From Sordaria brevicollis (taxonomy: Eukaryota; Ascomycota; Sordariomycetes; Sordariales; Sordariaceae), in the NCBI GenBank assembly GCA_033439795.1, contig JAUTDP010000004.1, positions 2,542,001-2,606,000 of the forward strand: DNA of 64,000 nt, read 5' to 3'. The position numbers were made by a program, and so were the translations under genes. This document shows positions 11,049 to 24,085 of this stretch, piece by piece; the first letter of the stretch is position 1, and each line of letters opens with the position of its first letter. The notes beneath the pieces were generated by a model. That model saw nothing but the letters and a program-made list of their open reading frames with translations. It searched no databases and was not told where the DNA came from.

Positions 11049-12052
11049 TGTCGCATCTACCTATAGTGTGAGGTTGTTGGTGCTTGGGGGGCTTTGGGCG
11101 AGGGATGTATGGCATGGGAGGTGCATGCATGCAGGATAAGTGATGGTATTAATTATGGAGGTGTCAGCTGGAGGCAGTGTTTGATGGAGAGACGGCGGAT
11201 TGTGATACCCTAAAGGAACAGAGGCGAGATGTTGCGACAAATAATGACATGAATTGGAAGACGAAGCATGTTGCTAAAGACGTTTGGGAAATCGTTTGGG
11301 CAACTTGCCCTCGTTAATTTGGTGATATACCTCAACTCTTTCTGCCCATCGGCTGTACGAGACTTGCGATGGTACTTGTCGAACTGCGGATAGCTTCACG
11401 AATGGTGACCAAGAGCTCTGCAAACTATGTTAACCGCCACCGTCTCCTTATCCCTGGTCTGTTCAGTTTAGAGCCCCTAAAGAAGAAGAAGTAATTCATT
11501 TAAAAGCAAGCCTATATACCTCGTTACTTATGTTCAAGCAAGCAAGTCGACGGCACTCCGCTCTCCCGGGGTATCATTTGCGCTCCACCATCGCTACTTG
11601 CTGACCACGCTTTCCCTCACTTAACACCCCTCGCGAAGTTGCTGAAAGACTAACAGGAAGAGCAAAGCAAGAGAGACAAAAGATGTCGCCTAGTGGTTTT
11701 CTGGTAATGTTCCCGCGCGTCGAAAATGCTGCAGCAAACAAAGCCAATAAACCCGCTTCTCCGAACGCGCCGAAAAAAGAAATTCCAAACAATAACCATG
11801 CAATGATAAAAGATACTGCTGCCTCCCCCACTTCTTGAAGAAAGAGAAAATGAATGACCTCATGACGCCAAACGTAAATAGCCAAGGACGCCGATATATG
11901 CTAGCAAAGACGCCGTCTATTCTCTTCCTTAATTGTTGAATTTTCGGTGTTCCCTCCCGCGACCTGGGCAAATATTTTCCGCTAACTCCTCGAAAGGATG
12001 GATTCTCGCGCATCCTTTCGCCTTGCTAACACCTGTTTCACCCATGATTTCT
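11049..12052. other. Intergenic, nothing recognised
   Basis: About 1 kb between the Dcc1-like gene and the downstream extension of the RBR ligase. Several overlapping short minus-strand frames (11574-12013) show no family resemblance. Likely 3' flanks of both convergent genes. Confidence 0.4.
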
Positions 12053-12541
12053 TCAAGCCTGATTGTCACCAGGATCCATTTCAGGCGCCCTCTGATCCGG
12101 AATTGGGCCATGCGCATCATCCTCATCGTCAAACGGAAAGTCAGCAGAGTGATATGCGATAGGATATAGAAAAACGGGGGCCCCCCTCGGGCGAGGAAGA
12201 ATCGCCTCCTCGTCAGGAGAGAGGGGATCAGGGAGGGCGCGGAGAACACCGTAAAGACGTATCATCATCTGAAAAGGACCAAGATCCAATCGCGCTGGTG
12301 CACGTCGTGCCTCAGCCAGCGATGCTCGTACCTAACCATCCACTCGCGCTGGTGCACGTCTTGCCTCGGCCTGCGCTGCTCGTGCCTCATTATCAGCTAC
12401 CTGCGCCTTATCATCAGCTTGTGGTGCCTAGTTACGTTCCTGATTACGTTCCTGAACAAGACCAAAAAACTCGTCAACAGATAGCCGTTGTCCAGGGGCG
12501 ATCGGTGCTACGTGTACACGGCGATCTTGCCCCTCTGGTGC
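12053..12541 (-). pseudogene. Amber-interrupted in-frame extension of the RBR ligase
   Basis: Directly after the TAG of the RBR gene (12542-12544) the same frame stays open for about 160 codons to a TGA. It is broken only by TAG codons at 12434-12432 and 12335-12333, so with the terminator there are three ambers and no TAA or TGA inside. The translation looks protein-like: an acidic DEFFGLVQERN stretch, two repeats of AEARRAPAR, then GPFQMMIRLYGVLRALPDPL and a proline/aspartate-rich tail. It may be a former C-terminus lost by CAG-to-TAG changes, or be reached by readthrough. Neither is proven. Confidence 0.5.
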
Positions 12542-15205
12542 CTATTCATCAGCAGTAAGATCGACAACAGGCACCTGCTGTCTAGGAGGCATCGCTACAA
12601 CCGGGGCTTGGACCAATCTCGGTGGACCAATGCCCGGGTTAGCAACGTTATTAGCTGCCGCATCGGGGAACGCCGCGGGGGGAGGAAGGACGGCCATTCC
12701 GGGCGCCGCCGGTCCCGCCATTTGCGGAAGACCCATATCATAAATGAGCGGCGGAATGCCAAAGCCATCGTTCGGAGGAAGAGGGCCAAATCCGAAATCA
12801 GGGAATTGCGGACCGCCTGGATTCCAGCCTGGGACATTGGCCGGGAAGCGCGCGTTGGCCATGTATTGATTGTACATTTCGTTGCGGCGGACGACAAGGT
12901 CTCTAACCCGCTGGTTTGGACCTGGCACCTGAGCTGGATTCGGGAATGGATTTCGATTGACACGTGGATTGGGACCAGGGTTGACGTAAGGATTGGGAGC
13001 CGGATTAACAGCCGGATTAGCAGCCGGATTAACAACCGGATTCGCAACCGGATTGGGTAGGGGGTTGCCGGGGGCAGCATAGCCTGCGAGTCTTTGGTTC
13101 GGTCGTTGGTTGGGAAAAGCGTTGGGTCGAATTGCCCCTGCTGCTTGCTCCCTCAGGGCCTCCAGTTGCGCGTATCGGCGCGCAACTCTGTCCCACCGAT
13201 TTCGGACATCTCCCGGAACTCTTACAGGTAATCTTGCGTTCACTTTTTGCATATGCGTCGTCAGTCTAGTATTCACAGGCGGAATGGAAGCGAGAGCCTT
13301 CTGAGGAGGTAGAAATACTCACAGTCCCGTACAATCTCGACCTCCCGTGGTGCGGGCTGCGCGTGTGGAGCAACCTGTTGTCGCGCTATAGCATCTGCCA
13401 ACGCCTGTCTATACCGAGCAGGCACTCCTAAGGCAGCTTGAGGGTGTCCCGGGCGTTTTGGAAAAAGCTTCTCATCAAACTTGATTTCAAGCTTTGTAGC
13501 ATCGATGCTGGGATCCGCTTCGAGTAGCTTCTTTCGTTCCCTCTCTTCGGCTTCCTGCGCCTCCTTGTCATGAATTTCGTCCAACGACTGTCGTTCAAAG
13601 AGGGGACAATTGCCCCTTTTACCGCCCCTATTAATGTCGTCGAAGTGGCTATAATCGCAAGGCTTCCGGCAAACGTAGCACTGCATGGCTCTGCACCTAG
13701 GGCAGGTCATCTTGTTGCAACCGCTCTCTTTGATAAATCGATTGTTGCCTGCATTTGTTAACTTAACGGCATCAACCAACTCAAAGCATATCAAGACTGA
13801 TTGAGTGGTGTAATGAATTCAAGGACATACATTTGTAACACTCTCGAATCATGGCTAATGACCTGGCCTCCTCGAGTTTCCGCTTGGCGTCTTCACCCTT
13901 GTTACGGGCTATTTCGGCCATGGCCTCCTCACAAGATTTGCCGATGTGGGTCTCTTGACGGCAACGTCGACAGCTTTTCACTCCGCATTCTGGCTGCTGA
14001 CACTCAAACTCCCAGTTGACGTCTATGGGGGGGTACTCGGCAGCATAGTTGCAAAATGGGCAAGTCTCCAAACCCTCGATGCCAGCCTGTCGAATGTTGT
14101 CGTCTTGCTCGATCTGCTCCAGGGCACGCTTTAGACGGTCATCGAGACACATGTCTTGTTGATCTCTGGAGAAAGTCGCCTCGCAGCCGTCCGTTGACAT
14201 GCAACCTAGATGATACTGCTGCTGCCCAATCTGAGTCTCCGCTAGCTGCCGAACGCAGCCGTAGCAAAACCAATGAGGGGTTTTGCCGTCACAGGATACC
14301 ATGCGATTGTAGGGAAGATCGTCATAACAACACCCACATTCGGTGATCAAGCCATGTGCTTTCGCAGTCTCAAAGTTCTCTGTCTCAAGCCTCTGTTGGG
14401 CTGCTTCTGCGGCGTCCTTGATCGACTTTGCCAAACATACTTCTTGCGCAGCAAGAAACTCTTCTTGTGCCTCCCTGCCCTGTTGAAAAGCATCTTGGTG
14501 ATTGACCGCTATCTGTTCGATGTTGTTCTTGTTTCTGGCAGCGGACTTTTGGCGAAAGGTGCCGCCGTCCGGTTTCGAAAAATCCTCATGCAGGGCTGTG
14601 TATGCTTTGTAGACGGAGAAGCCGTTCGCTTTCATGACTTCCTCGATGTCATTCACATAAGCCTTGGGGAATGCTTCCTTTAGGAGTGTCTTGCTGAACA
14701 AAGTATTAGTTTTGACTTGAGCGCTGGGTGGCAATGGGCATGAAGGAACCTACGAAACTCGGGCATAATGGTGGTCTTTGGCATGTTGGGAAGCTTGGCC
14801 ACCATATTTGTTGCGCAGTTTTTGTAGCTTGGACTCTTTCGTATCGACATTGGCATCGGCATCGTCATCCTCATAGCCTCGTTTCCTTTTCTTGGCGCGT
14901 CTCGGATATCTAGTGCCGTTGCTTTCTTCCTCCCAAACACGATTCAGAAACGGTTCTGGATTCCATTCATGCTCAAGACCATGCTGGCGGGCGTATTCTG
15001 GACATATATCCGGTATAAGCTCTATGACTTTGGCTAGAAACGTGTCGGGGTCATGTCGTGGCGGTTCTGGGTCAGGAGGTGGCCAACCATCGTCGACGAC
15101 CACGCTGTCGAAATAGTTAGCATCGTCGTCAAACCCGAAATCTAACCACGTCTCTGGAGGAAGACTTGGAGGGAATTGACCCCAGTCCATCTCGTTGGCC
15201 GTCAT
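12542..15205 (-). CDS. RBR (RING-between-RING) E3 ubiquitin ligase, RNF216-like
   Basis: Minus-strand exons 15205-14754, 14693-13831, 13748-13323 and 13242-12542 total 2442 nt (813 residues), and all junction phases agree. The start is the ATG of MTANEMDWGQF; the frame upstream has only a TTG. Order of features: an acidic N-terminus with a basic KKRKRG patch, a helical segment (KTLLKEAFPKAYVNDIEEVM, UBA/CUE-like), RING1 beginning ECGCCYDDLPYNRMVSCDG with WFCYGC, the IBR CPFCNYAA...CQQPECGVKSCRRC, then RING2 containing CNKMTCPRCRAMQCYVC whose first cysteine would be the thioester-forming residue. The pattern is that of the RNF216/TRIAD3 branch, which takes ubiquitin from an E2 onto a RING2 cysteine before substrate transfer. 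The C-terminal third is Asn-Pro repeats and ends VVDLTADE, a SUMO-interaction-like motif. The third intron (13243-13322) is the least certain; a longer exon using an acceptor near 13300 is possible. Confidence 0.85.
12960..13060 (-). repeat. 12-bp coding minisatellite (Asn-Pro repeats)
   Basis: A degenerate 12-bp unit (GCCGGATTAACA-like on the + strand) is repeated about eight times inside the last RBR exon and encodes NPxx units such as NPVANPVVNPAANP. The unit is a multiple of three, so copy-number change keeps the frame. Confidence 0.85.
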
Positions 15206-16601
15206 CTTGCAATTTTGGCCCTGTTCCAACGTGAGTGGACATCAGAATATTGAAAAGAGTGAATATGAAGAGGGGCAACGAGAGGTAACTCTAGGTTTTG
15301 CACCTACGGCAGTGATGACGACACGGGGGAGACTGAAAAATAAGGCTGGGGGTAAATGGGCGCACTTCTGATCGATAGGCGGCCGAGGTAAGCCCCGCGG
15401 CTACTTTAAACAATAACACCATAATGAGGAGTTGGTCCATGCAAGCCAGAGAAGATGGCGCATGGAACAGAGCGTGAAGTCCGGGAAACGTTTCCGATGT
15501 CCGTCCGCATGGTGATGCCCAAGTATGTATCCGGCCGATAAATCTACTCACCCCGCCACGAGGCTATGAAAATCAAGGTGATTGCCGCTCAGTTTTTGAT
15601 CGAGTGTCGGGATCCATGATCGCTGGGGATGACGTCCGGTAGTTTTGTTGATTGGATAGGTCTCGTGCCAAGACGTGAGGGCCGGCAACCACCAGGCACA
15701 TGACCATGGCATGCTGGGGAAATGAAAGCAAACGGGATTGGGGGGCGGGGGGGAAGATGTCCTTTGGGGAATTTCGCGGATAATTTGTGAACACAAGGTA
15801 ACTTACGGGTTATCGGCGCTCATGGCTCAGGCTCGGTGCGCAGACTATTTCGATATGTGCCGGCGAAGTCAGAACGTACGAGAAATGAGACGAACACGCT
15901 GCAGAATCAGCGAAGCAGAGCATGTGCTTGACAGTTTGCGGCGAGTGGCTTAACAGATCCTCTGTGGATTGGAGAAATATGTACCAGTATGTGGCTGGCG
16001 AGTGAAGGGGCGAGGCTCCGGATCGTTTTCGGTGTTTCTGTCAAGGGCGTGGTTAGGTGGTCAAAGGTTGCAGGTTATTTTTCGTACGATTCGCTTTGCC
16101 TGGCCTGCCTGGTTTCGCGGTGATGTCGTTTGAGGACTCCTGTCGAGGGGTATGTTGACTTTGAGCGGCGGACAAGATCCCACGATAGCCTCGTATACAG
16201 GCCCGGTGGGTAGGTAAGCAGGGTACGAGCGTGGTAGATACTTTGGAGATATAACGGAGCAAAGGCCGAGGGCTCAAGGCAGGATGCTTGGTTGACAAGC
16301 ACACCAGGGCAAAAAACATGACATTTGATTATGTAGAAGTCGGCGACGGTGTTGAGGTTCCTTCACCACAGGAACCTGGCGGGGTCGGGTGGTGTCGTTA
16401 TTTTGAGTTGGGATAGCATTTGAGCGAGGCCCGAACCAAAAGGCGATGCAGTGGCAGTTGCGCGGACGACGCACTCTTTGTCGCTAATGATGGGATGATG
16501 AACGTTGATTCCAGCCAGTCGTGGAGAGGAGTGAGGTGCGCCCGACGGCAGGTGGTTGAGCAGCGAACCCAATCGGCCTTGTTTGGGTTGAGGCCCTGAG
16601 G
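15206..16601. other. Upstream region of the RBR gene and retrotransposon target
   Basis: No gene recognised. The stretch has normal base composition and ends at the duplicated CCTCT target site of the LTR element. It probably holds the RBR promoter. A G-run (about 15739-15753, GGGGGGCGGGGGGG) is the only distinctive sequence feature. Confidence 0.45.
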
Positions 16602-16606
16602 CCTCT

Positions 16607-16822
16607 TAACAGGGCACGCGTATAATAAAGGTACTGGTATTGAATGTATATTAGTAGAAGATGGCCCTCCAAATACTGTGGAGGGCGGAGTCTGATTAAA
16701 TATAGTAAACCGACCGGCTAGGCCTACGCCTACCGTATCGGGTCTAAACCTACTATGCCTATTAAGCTAGTGCCTGATTTGGTTGGGTATATAGGGTACG
16801 TACCTCCTTCCTAGCGCTTATA
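16607..16822 (-). repeat. 3' LTR (left copy) of the chromovirus
   Basis: 216 bp, begins TAACAGGGCACGCG on the + strand and ends CGCTTATA. It is less RIP-mutated than its partner (for example GGTACTGGTATTGAATG here against AATATTAGTATTAAATG in the right copy). Confidence 0.93.
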
Positions 16823-16899
16823 ATCTACCCCCCTAAGAAATATAATACGCCCTCGCGAATATAATCTATTTATATTATATTAATATTTTATAACTTTTC

Positions 16900-17085
16900 G
16901 TTTCTTATTCTCAAACTCCTCTAAAAGCGTTACGGCGTCGTTCTCTAATTACTTTAAATTCTTCTAATATTCGTATTCGGCGCCTAACCCTCCGTAGCCT
17001 ACTAAATACCTACTTACCTTTTCCTACTTTATTACCTATTTATAACCTTCGGTTACAATTAGACCCGCTAATAATAATTAACGCC
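16900..17085 (-). pseudogene. Chromodomain remnant at the end of the integrase
   Basis: One minus-strand frame reads RYLVGYGGLGAEYEY, then KNLK, then LENDAVTLLEEFEN, with TAG/TAA where Trp or Gln is expected. The spacing and residues match the chromodomain found at the C-terminus of chromovirus integrases, which guides insertion to methylated-histone chromatin. Its position next to the 3' LTR fits. Confidence 0.65.
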
Positions 17086-19619
17086 CGTATACGTTAAATA
17101 AGGCCGGCTCTAAATAATCTATAAATATTACGTTATAAATTTTCCAATTTAACGGGATATCTAGCCTATAAGCGAATTTACCTATTCGGTTAACGATTTA
17201 TAGCGGACCGGCATATTATAACCCAAATTTCTTCAATTCGGCGGTTTTAAGGACTATATAACCTTTATAAAGCCGTAAAAGGACTCGGTCGCCTTTGTTA
17301 AAGAATTTTAATTAATACCGTTTATTATAATAATATTTGGCGTTTATAGCTACTATTTTAATACTATTTTAGATTAAAATTCGTTAATTTAGGAATTCGA
17401 CGCCTAATATAGCCTCTTTATTATTAATAAATTTAAGTATATAATTTGGCGTAAAACCTAGGGCGGTTTCGTTAAAATTGAGGCTAATAGCGTTTAATTT
17501 AGCGTTATTATATTTGAATTAAAGTCGCGGGATTATATTAAACTAACCGCTAAATTCGTGAAAATAATTAATATAATACTAAAATACGCCTTAAATCGTC
17601 TAAATTAATCGTTCGATAATATTATCGGTCTAAGGATAGTACGCTGTTAAATGTAGGAGCTTAATTCCTAATCGCTCCTAATATCGCGCTTAGAATTTAA
17701 ATAAAAATTTAGGATCCCGGTCCGAAATAATAGCCTTCGGCGTCCCTTAATTATATAATAATAGGGCGGTATATAACGCGTTTACTTAATTTTCTATACT
17801 AAGGGTAATTTTACCGGGGATTAATAGAATTTATTTTATAAATCGGTCGACTACCGTTATAATAGCGTCCTATCTATCGTAGGTTATTGGTAATCTGAAA
17901 ATAAAATCGATATTAATAGTATAGTATAAGTACGGTAGGCCGAAAATTAATTATATATTGCCGTATAATTTATACCGTTTTTTATTAAAGATTTAGTAAT
18001 TTAAATATCCAACGAAATAACGTTTTAACTTTTATATATTACGTAATATATAAAATTGGTTAATATATAGGGTTAAACCGTTTAGCCCGAAATAATTTCC
18101 CTTATAAATAGCTTCGAAAACCTCAGAGTAATATACGTATAAAATATAGAAACGCTTATTTCCGTTTTAAACCTTCTATAAAAGCCCGTTTTACTATTTA
18201 AATAGTAATAAAACGGCGTTTTTTCTTAATAATTAATTAGCCGTTAAAATTTAAATTAAGCGTTTTTAGAACGAATCGGATTTATAACCATTAATAATCT
18301 TTTATTTAAAATTAAGGTCTATTTATATTAAGATTATACTTAATTCTCGTTTTAAAGTTATTACAGCTTTAAGGTCGTAAACGCCGTTTTAATAGAAGAC
18401 CTAATACACTACCCATCGCTCGTTATAATCATCAAAAAAACGGTTAAATCCTCCCTCTATTATAATTTCGCCGGGTAATAAATTATTTACACGCAAGAAT
18501 TTAAATAAAGCGTTAAAAATAATATAAAATTTACTTAATTTATAAGTAATATTAATACTACCTTCGAAGGTACTAACGAATTCCATCGTTCGTAAAAGCT
18601 TTTTATTCGAAATATTTAACGAAATAGAATTAACAATATCGGTATTCTATTAAACGAAATTAATAATAACTTTATAATTTATATATATTATAACTAGCAA
18701 AATCCTTATAACGTTAATCTATTTACAGCACTTCGTTAAAGCTTAAACCAATCCTAATACTTCTATTTCGATTAATTAATACTATTTTTCTATTAAAGTT
18801 AAAACTTTAAATAAGAAAACTATATTTTATATTACTTTACAAGGCGGGTAAATTATAATATCGCCGGTCTCGGGGTTTCGTAGGGCGTTTACATCTTCGT
18901 TACGGATATAATAAATTTAAACTCCAATTCCGTATATTAATATATTAAAATTAATAAAAAGCAATTTAATAGGTACGAATATATATAAAATTATATTTTC
19001 AATTAACAACTTCTTAACAACGTTAAACAATTCGATTTTAAAATCTATCGGCTCTACGAGCGTAATTACACCCGACTATATTTTCCATTTTCTACCTTTA
19101 TAACTATATTAACAAAGTATAATAGTTTTTCTTTACTCTAATAGGTCGATAAATATACCGTAAAGCGGAACATTCTTTTTCAAATAAATTATTAAACTAA
19201 TAAAATAATTTAATTACATTAAAATCGCAGGGAAGGTAATATTAAATATCGCGGCGAATTTCTCCTATATTATCGATATTTCGAAGCCATTAACTAATCT
19301 TCTCAAAACGATAACGTTAAAAAAGGCTACTAGCGTCTTTAACGGTCCGATAAAAACGTTTTTATCGCATAAACGTTAAAAGATACGTCGTAAATTATTT
19401 ACGTATTATTCAAAAATAAGGGAGCTAATAATAATATCATTATAATAAACTTCGGCAACGTTAATATCGGCTAATATAAAGTCTATCTACCGTTATACAT
19501 ATACATTAAAACTTTTATAACCTATTATAGCGTAATTGAATATAAATTAACCTTAAACGGTAATAATTATAAAGGCTTATCTTAATTCGGAATATATCCG
19601 CTATTAGTAATAAAATACT

Positions 19620-20194
19620 ATAGCGTCTATAACGGTAATAAAATTCGCGTTTCTAACCGCAATATTAGCAATAATCTCCTCTTATATTTTTATAAAATAA
19701 ATATCGGGAATAATATTCTTATTAAGGGCCCGGATATCGACGACTATTTTACTTTTCTTCGTCCTATTAAGCATCGTCTTCTATATAACGAAAATTAGGA
19801 AGGAAAATAAAATTTAATACCTAATTCGTATTATCTTTCCATTCCGTTCGAATTATTCAATTTACTTTTAAATAACTTCTCTAACTAGCGGGCCGAAGGG
19901 GTAAACTCGCGCGTACTTAAGGATTTTAATATACTAATCCGGTTTAAAATTAATATATATCTATTAATCTTCTAAAATATCGATAAATCCCTTATTTTCG
20001 AAAACATCTTTAAATTCGCTAAATAATTCTATTATAAATTTAACTACTTTTAGGCTTAAATCGTATATACGGATTCCATTTCGCAAAGTATAAATTTTAG
20101 AATTAATAATTTTAATCGAATCCAGCGTATATTTTTTTAGAAAATAGTAAACGAAGGCCGCCGCCTCCCTTCTATCTTCGTCACTAATTTCCAC
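19620..20194 (-). pseudogene. Reverse-transcriptase remnant of the chromovirus
   Basis: Minus-strand translation shows the preamble typical of gypsy polyproteins (ELFSEFKDVFENKG, 19964-20194) and then KIVVDIRALNK...IIPDIYF and EEIIANIAV...FITVIDA, which match the conserved RT fingers region. Multiple TAG and TAA codons interrupt it. Confidence 0.75.
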
Positions 20195-23100
20195 CGCGAA
20201 ATAATTTAAATTAATAAATATTAAATAACCGATTTATTAATCCTTATAAATTTTAACGTAATATAAGTAAAGATTATAAATAATAATAGAATCGAAATTA
20301 CCGCTCATTAATAATATATATATACCAAAATTATTTAATCGAATTATTAATTTAAAAATATAATCTTACTAATCGTCGACGTTTACGTAATTAATAATTA
20401 AAACCGCGGAAAATTTCGACGGAATATATAAGGGGGCCGAAATTTTAACATTAACGTTAAATTTATTATTTATCTTTATTTATATAAGGATTTAAACTTA
20501 GTAAAACGTAATTTCAACGTAATATTTTAACGTATAAATATTAACGCCTTCTAATCCCAAAATATTTATACCGAATAAAAAATAAACGGCCAAATCGTTT
20601 ATAAAAGCAACTTCACGCTCGAAATACACTATTATTCGGCGGTTCGGACTCTCCAAATCGAATCCTTAAAAATATATTAATAAAATAACGTAATTTTATA
20701 ATTAATAACGATTAATACCGATCCTACAAATCGAAAATAACGTTACCCATTTTCGGATAAATAAATTAAAATAAATTTCTTAAATCCAACGTCGGTCTAT
20801 TAATAATTATAAATATCCTATATCCGTATATACGTTATATTCTATCTCCAATTTAAATAAATTCGACGTAATCTAAAATTTTAAATAAATTTAAATTCGG
20901 AAACCGAAACCTATCCCAATATTAAACCTTATATTAACCGTTAAATTTTTAACGGGTATAAATTCCTTTAACGCACCCTCTAATATAGCCTTTACTATCG
21001 AAGGCACTAACCGTTTCCCTATACGTAATAAGGGCGGCATCGGTTTTAAACGTAATTAAGGGCCTAAGGATTAATAATGATATTAATAGCCATCCTATTA
21101 TCGGCGTATATAGCCTTAAACATTTTTGCAATTAACCTAATTTTATTATATTATAATATAACGTATTAATATAATTTATTACCGCTAAAAAAAAACGCAA
21201 AGTAGTAATAGTATTAAAACGATACCAAAATTCTCTTAATAATTACGAAATAGTACGCATCGGCTACAGACTCATCGACTTCGTAATAAGTTTATTCGTC
21301 AATATAATATACGTCTTCGTTAGCTTCGTTTAATTATTAATCGTTAATATTTATCGCCTCTTCGATATAAATTTAATAAAATTCGGTAAATTCGGGCGCC
21401 ATCTCATTCATTACCTACTCTACGTTAGCGTAATAACTTTTACTCTTATCCCCTAAAATTAATAATCTCCTATTTTTAAAAATTAATTATTAACGGGGTT
21501 AATTTATTATATTCGTAACGCCGAAGGGGACGTAAACCGGTTTTAACGCGAATTGGTTTTAAATTTAACCGGTACGATTTATTAACTAGGATTAATAAAT
21601 TTAGGATTAGTAAATCGGTATTTAATTCGAACTATTATAGGTCGGATTAGCGTATCCGTAAAATAGGGTATTTAGATTCTATAATTATTTAAATCCACTA
21701 TATTATCCGCCACGGCCACTTCGAAAATTAAATCCTCCTCTTAACAACGTAAAACTAAACTTCCAACGCTAGGCTCGTTTCTTTAAAATACTTTCCCTAT
21801 CTTAAATATCGTTAAAGAAAGTATTTAATTCTATATTAGGTTTTAATTTCATTAACTCCAATTAGATTTCGCCATTAAGAACCTCGAACGCTATAATTAT
21901 TTACAAATATTCCAAGAAATTATAAACTTTAACGTATTTAATAACGGTCTATACGAAATCGATAATATTTCTACTAACCGCAATATCGTATAAAGTGAAT
22001 TTAGCCTTTCGCAAAAAATTTATAGCATCCAAATAATCTATTTTAAATTTCTTCTTAAATTTATTACAAATTACTTCGATTTTCGCTATTATTAATATTT
22101 CCCAATCATTATCCAATAAAATATAAGAATACTATACCAAAACCGGTCCTAATAGGCATTAAATCCAAACTTTCTATATTTCTCTTTCTCCGTAAGTTAC
22201 TTCGACGGTTCGAAATCGGTTATAAAAAGAATAAACATCGTAATATTTAATTTCTTTACCATTAATAATAATTCTAATACCCAACGGGTTAATTAATAAT
22301 AGGTTAAAATAACTAATATTAAACGCCTTTAAGGAATATTATAAATTAATAACGGGAGGGGGACTTTAAAGGGGTAATTAGGGCGGATTATCCTTAACGT
22401 ATTTAGCGAAGGCCTAAGCAATTAAATCCGCTATATCCCGGTTAATCTATTCGCGAACTTAATTAAAAGCAACGGCTATTATAACGGCCTACTTTTTATT
22501 AATTAATATAATATCGCAATTTAAATTTAAATCCGGCTCAAAATTTAATTCCTCTTCATTTTTAACGGTCGATTAAAAACGGTTTAATTAATTCCGGGAG
22601 GTAAAGTACGTAAGAGAAATAGAGAAATTACCGGGCAAATTAGGGCTTACTATAAATACCCTATAAAATTTAGAAAAAGGCTCGCGTAATAGGGCTTCAG
22701 TAAATAACTTATAAATTTCGAACTAAATTAATTCGTTTAATATCAATTCCGTAAATAATTTACAAATTTCGGTAAACGCTCTATTCTAAAAATTTTAGAT
22801 ACGGTTTAAAAATTGGACGCCTAATTGGGGGCGTTCCGCCGTCGTTTTTTAAAGAATATTAACGTTAAAATCGTTTTTATTAAAACGGTTAAAGTAAAAA
22901 AAATCCAAAAAGGATTAATTTTAGAGGAATTAGGGCTTATAAATACAATTTCCTATTCCTACTATTTTAAACCCGATTTAACTATTTCTAAATTCGAAAT
23001 AATATAGGGGTTACCGATTTAAATCCAATTGAAGATTACTTTTAAAGATACTTAATAGCGGTTTATCCTTAAGTATTATTGCGAATTCGTCCGGGGATAA

Positions 23101-23869
23101 AGACCTTCGGTCGTAAATCCGGGATACGGGCTAAAAAAGTTTTAGGGTAATCGATTTTAATAATTAGGACTATAATTAACGTATTAACGATTAACTTACC
23201 TATACCAATTATTATTTTAACGGCAATTAATTTAGAGCGGCTTAACTTAGAATTAATGGGTAATTTAATATAGAGGGTCCATCCTAACTAATAAATTGCA
23301 GGGGTAGGGTAACGGTTTGCCCGCCGATTAATTACCCTATAAAGTAATTTCTAGTAAGGGGGGTTTGGGGGGCGTTGGGGAGGTTACGCTACTAAGCTAA
23401 GAAAGTCGTAAAGGATTATTTTTTAAATACCTAATTAATTGGGTAGGATTCTTCTCTAGGGGAGCTATCCGTTAGGACCTTAGGGTTAAAATTAAATTAA
23501 TATCGATAAGCCTTTTCGAAGTCGTCCTCGGTAATTTTAATACCGTAGGGGTAATTTACTAAATAGAATCGTAATAATTAACGGGTACGTTAACAGGGAT
23601 TAACCGGTATAGAATTTAATTATAATTTCTTTAATTAACCTATAATCCGAAGCGTTAACGCTAAAGAATTACATTTTATATCGATTATCGGCGTTTATAA
23701 ATAGAATTAATCGAACCGGTAGGGTAACGGATTTACGTTTAATTAATCCGTACGTTCGTTTAGTAAACTAAAAGTATTCGAGGCGGCGAAGTTTAATAGT
23801 TTAAACGATTATATATAAATATAATCGATGATCCTAATCGTTAATTCGATGCTTATATAGGTACCAAAA

Positions 23870-24085
23870 TAATAGGGCACGCGTATAATAAAAATATTAG
23901 TATTAAATGTATATTAGTAGAAGATAGCCCTCTAAATACTATAGAAGGCGGAATCTAATTAAATATAGTAAACCGACCGGCTAGGCCCACGCCTACCATG
24001 TCGGGTCTAAACCTGCCGTGCCTATTAAGCCAGTGCCTAACTTAGTTAGGTACATAGGGTACGTACCTCCTTCCTAACGCTTACA
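23870..24085 (-). repeat. 5' LTR (right copy) of the chromovirus
   Basis: 216 bp, begins TAATAGGGCACGCG on the + strand and ends CGCTTACA. It is followed by the CCTCT duplication. Just inside it, on the minus strand, TTTTGGTACC may be the remains of a tRNA primer-binding site, but it is too altered to assign. Confidence 0.93.

Larger units (their letters stand above)
16607..24085 (-). mobile_element. RIP-inactivated Ty3/gypsy chromovirus, complete with both LTRs
   Basis: Two direct 216-bp LTRs (16607-16822 and 23870-24085) bound a 7479-bp element flanked by a 5-bp target duplication CCTCT (16602-16606 and 24086-24090). On the - strand each LTR starts TG (TA where mutated) and ends TA, the expected CA having been altered. 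The interior is extremely A+T-rich with countless stops. Still, minus-strand remnants are readable in the order expected for gypsy: a reverse-transcriptase region (VVDIRALNK, ITVIDA, about 19620-20190) and, toward the 3' end, a chromodomain remnant. Differences between the LTRs are nearly all C/G to T/A, as RIP produces. No protein can be made from it. Confidence 0.92.

Noticed and set aside
12298..12558. + strand His/Pro/Val-rich frame with repeats
   Set aside because: Its repeats are explained better by the minus-strand frame that continues from the RBR ligase; no start context or family.
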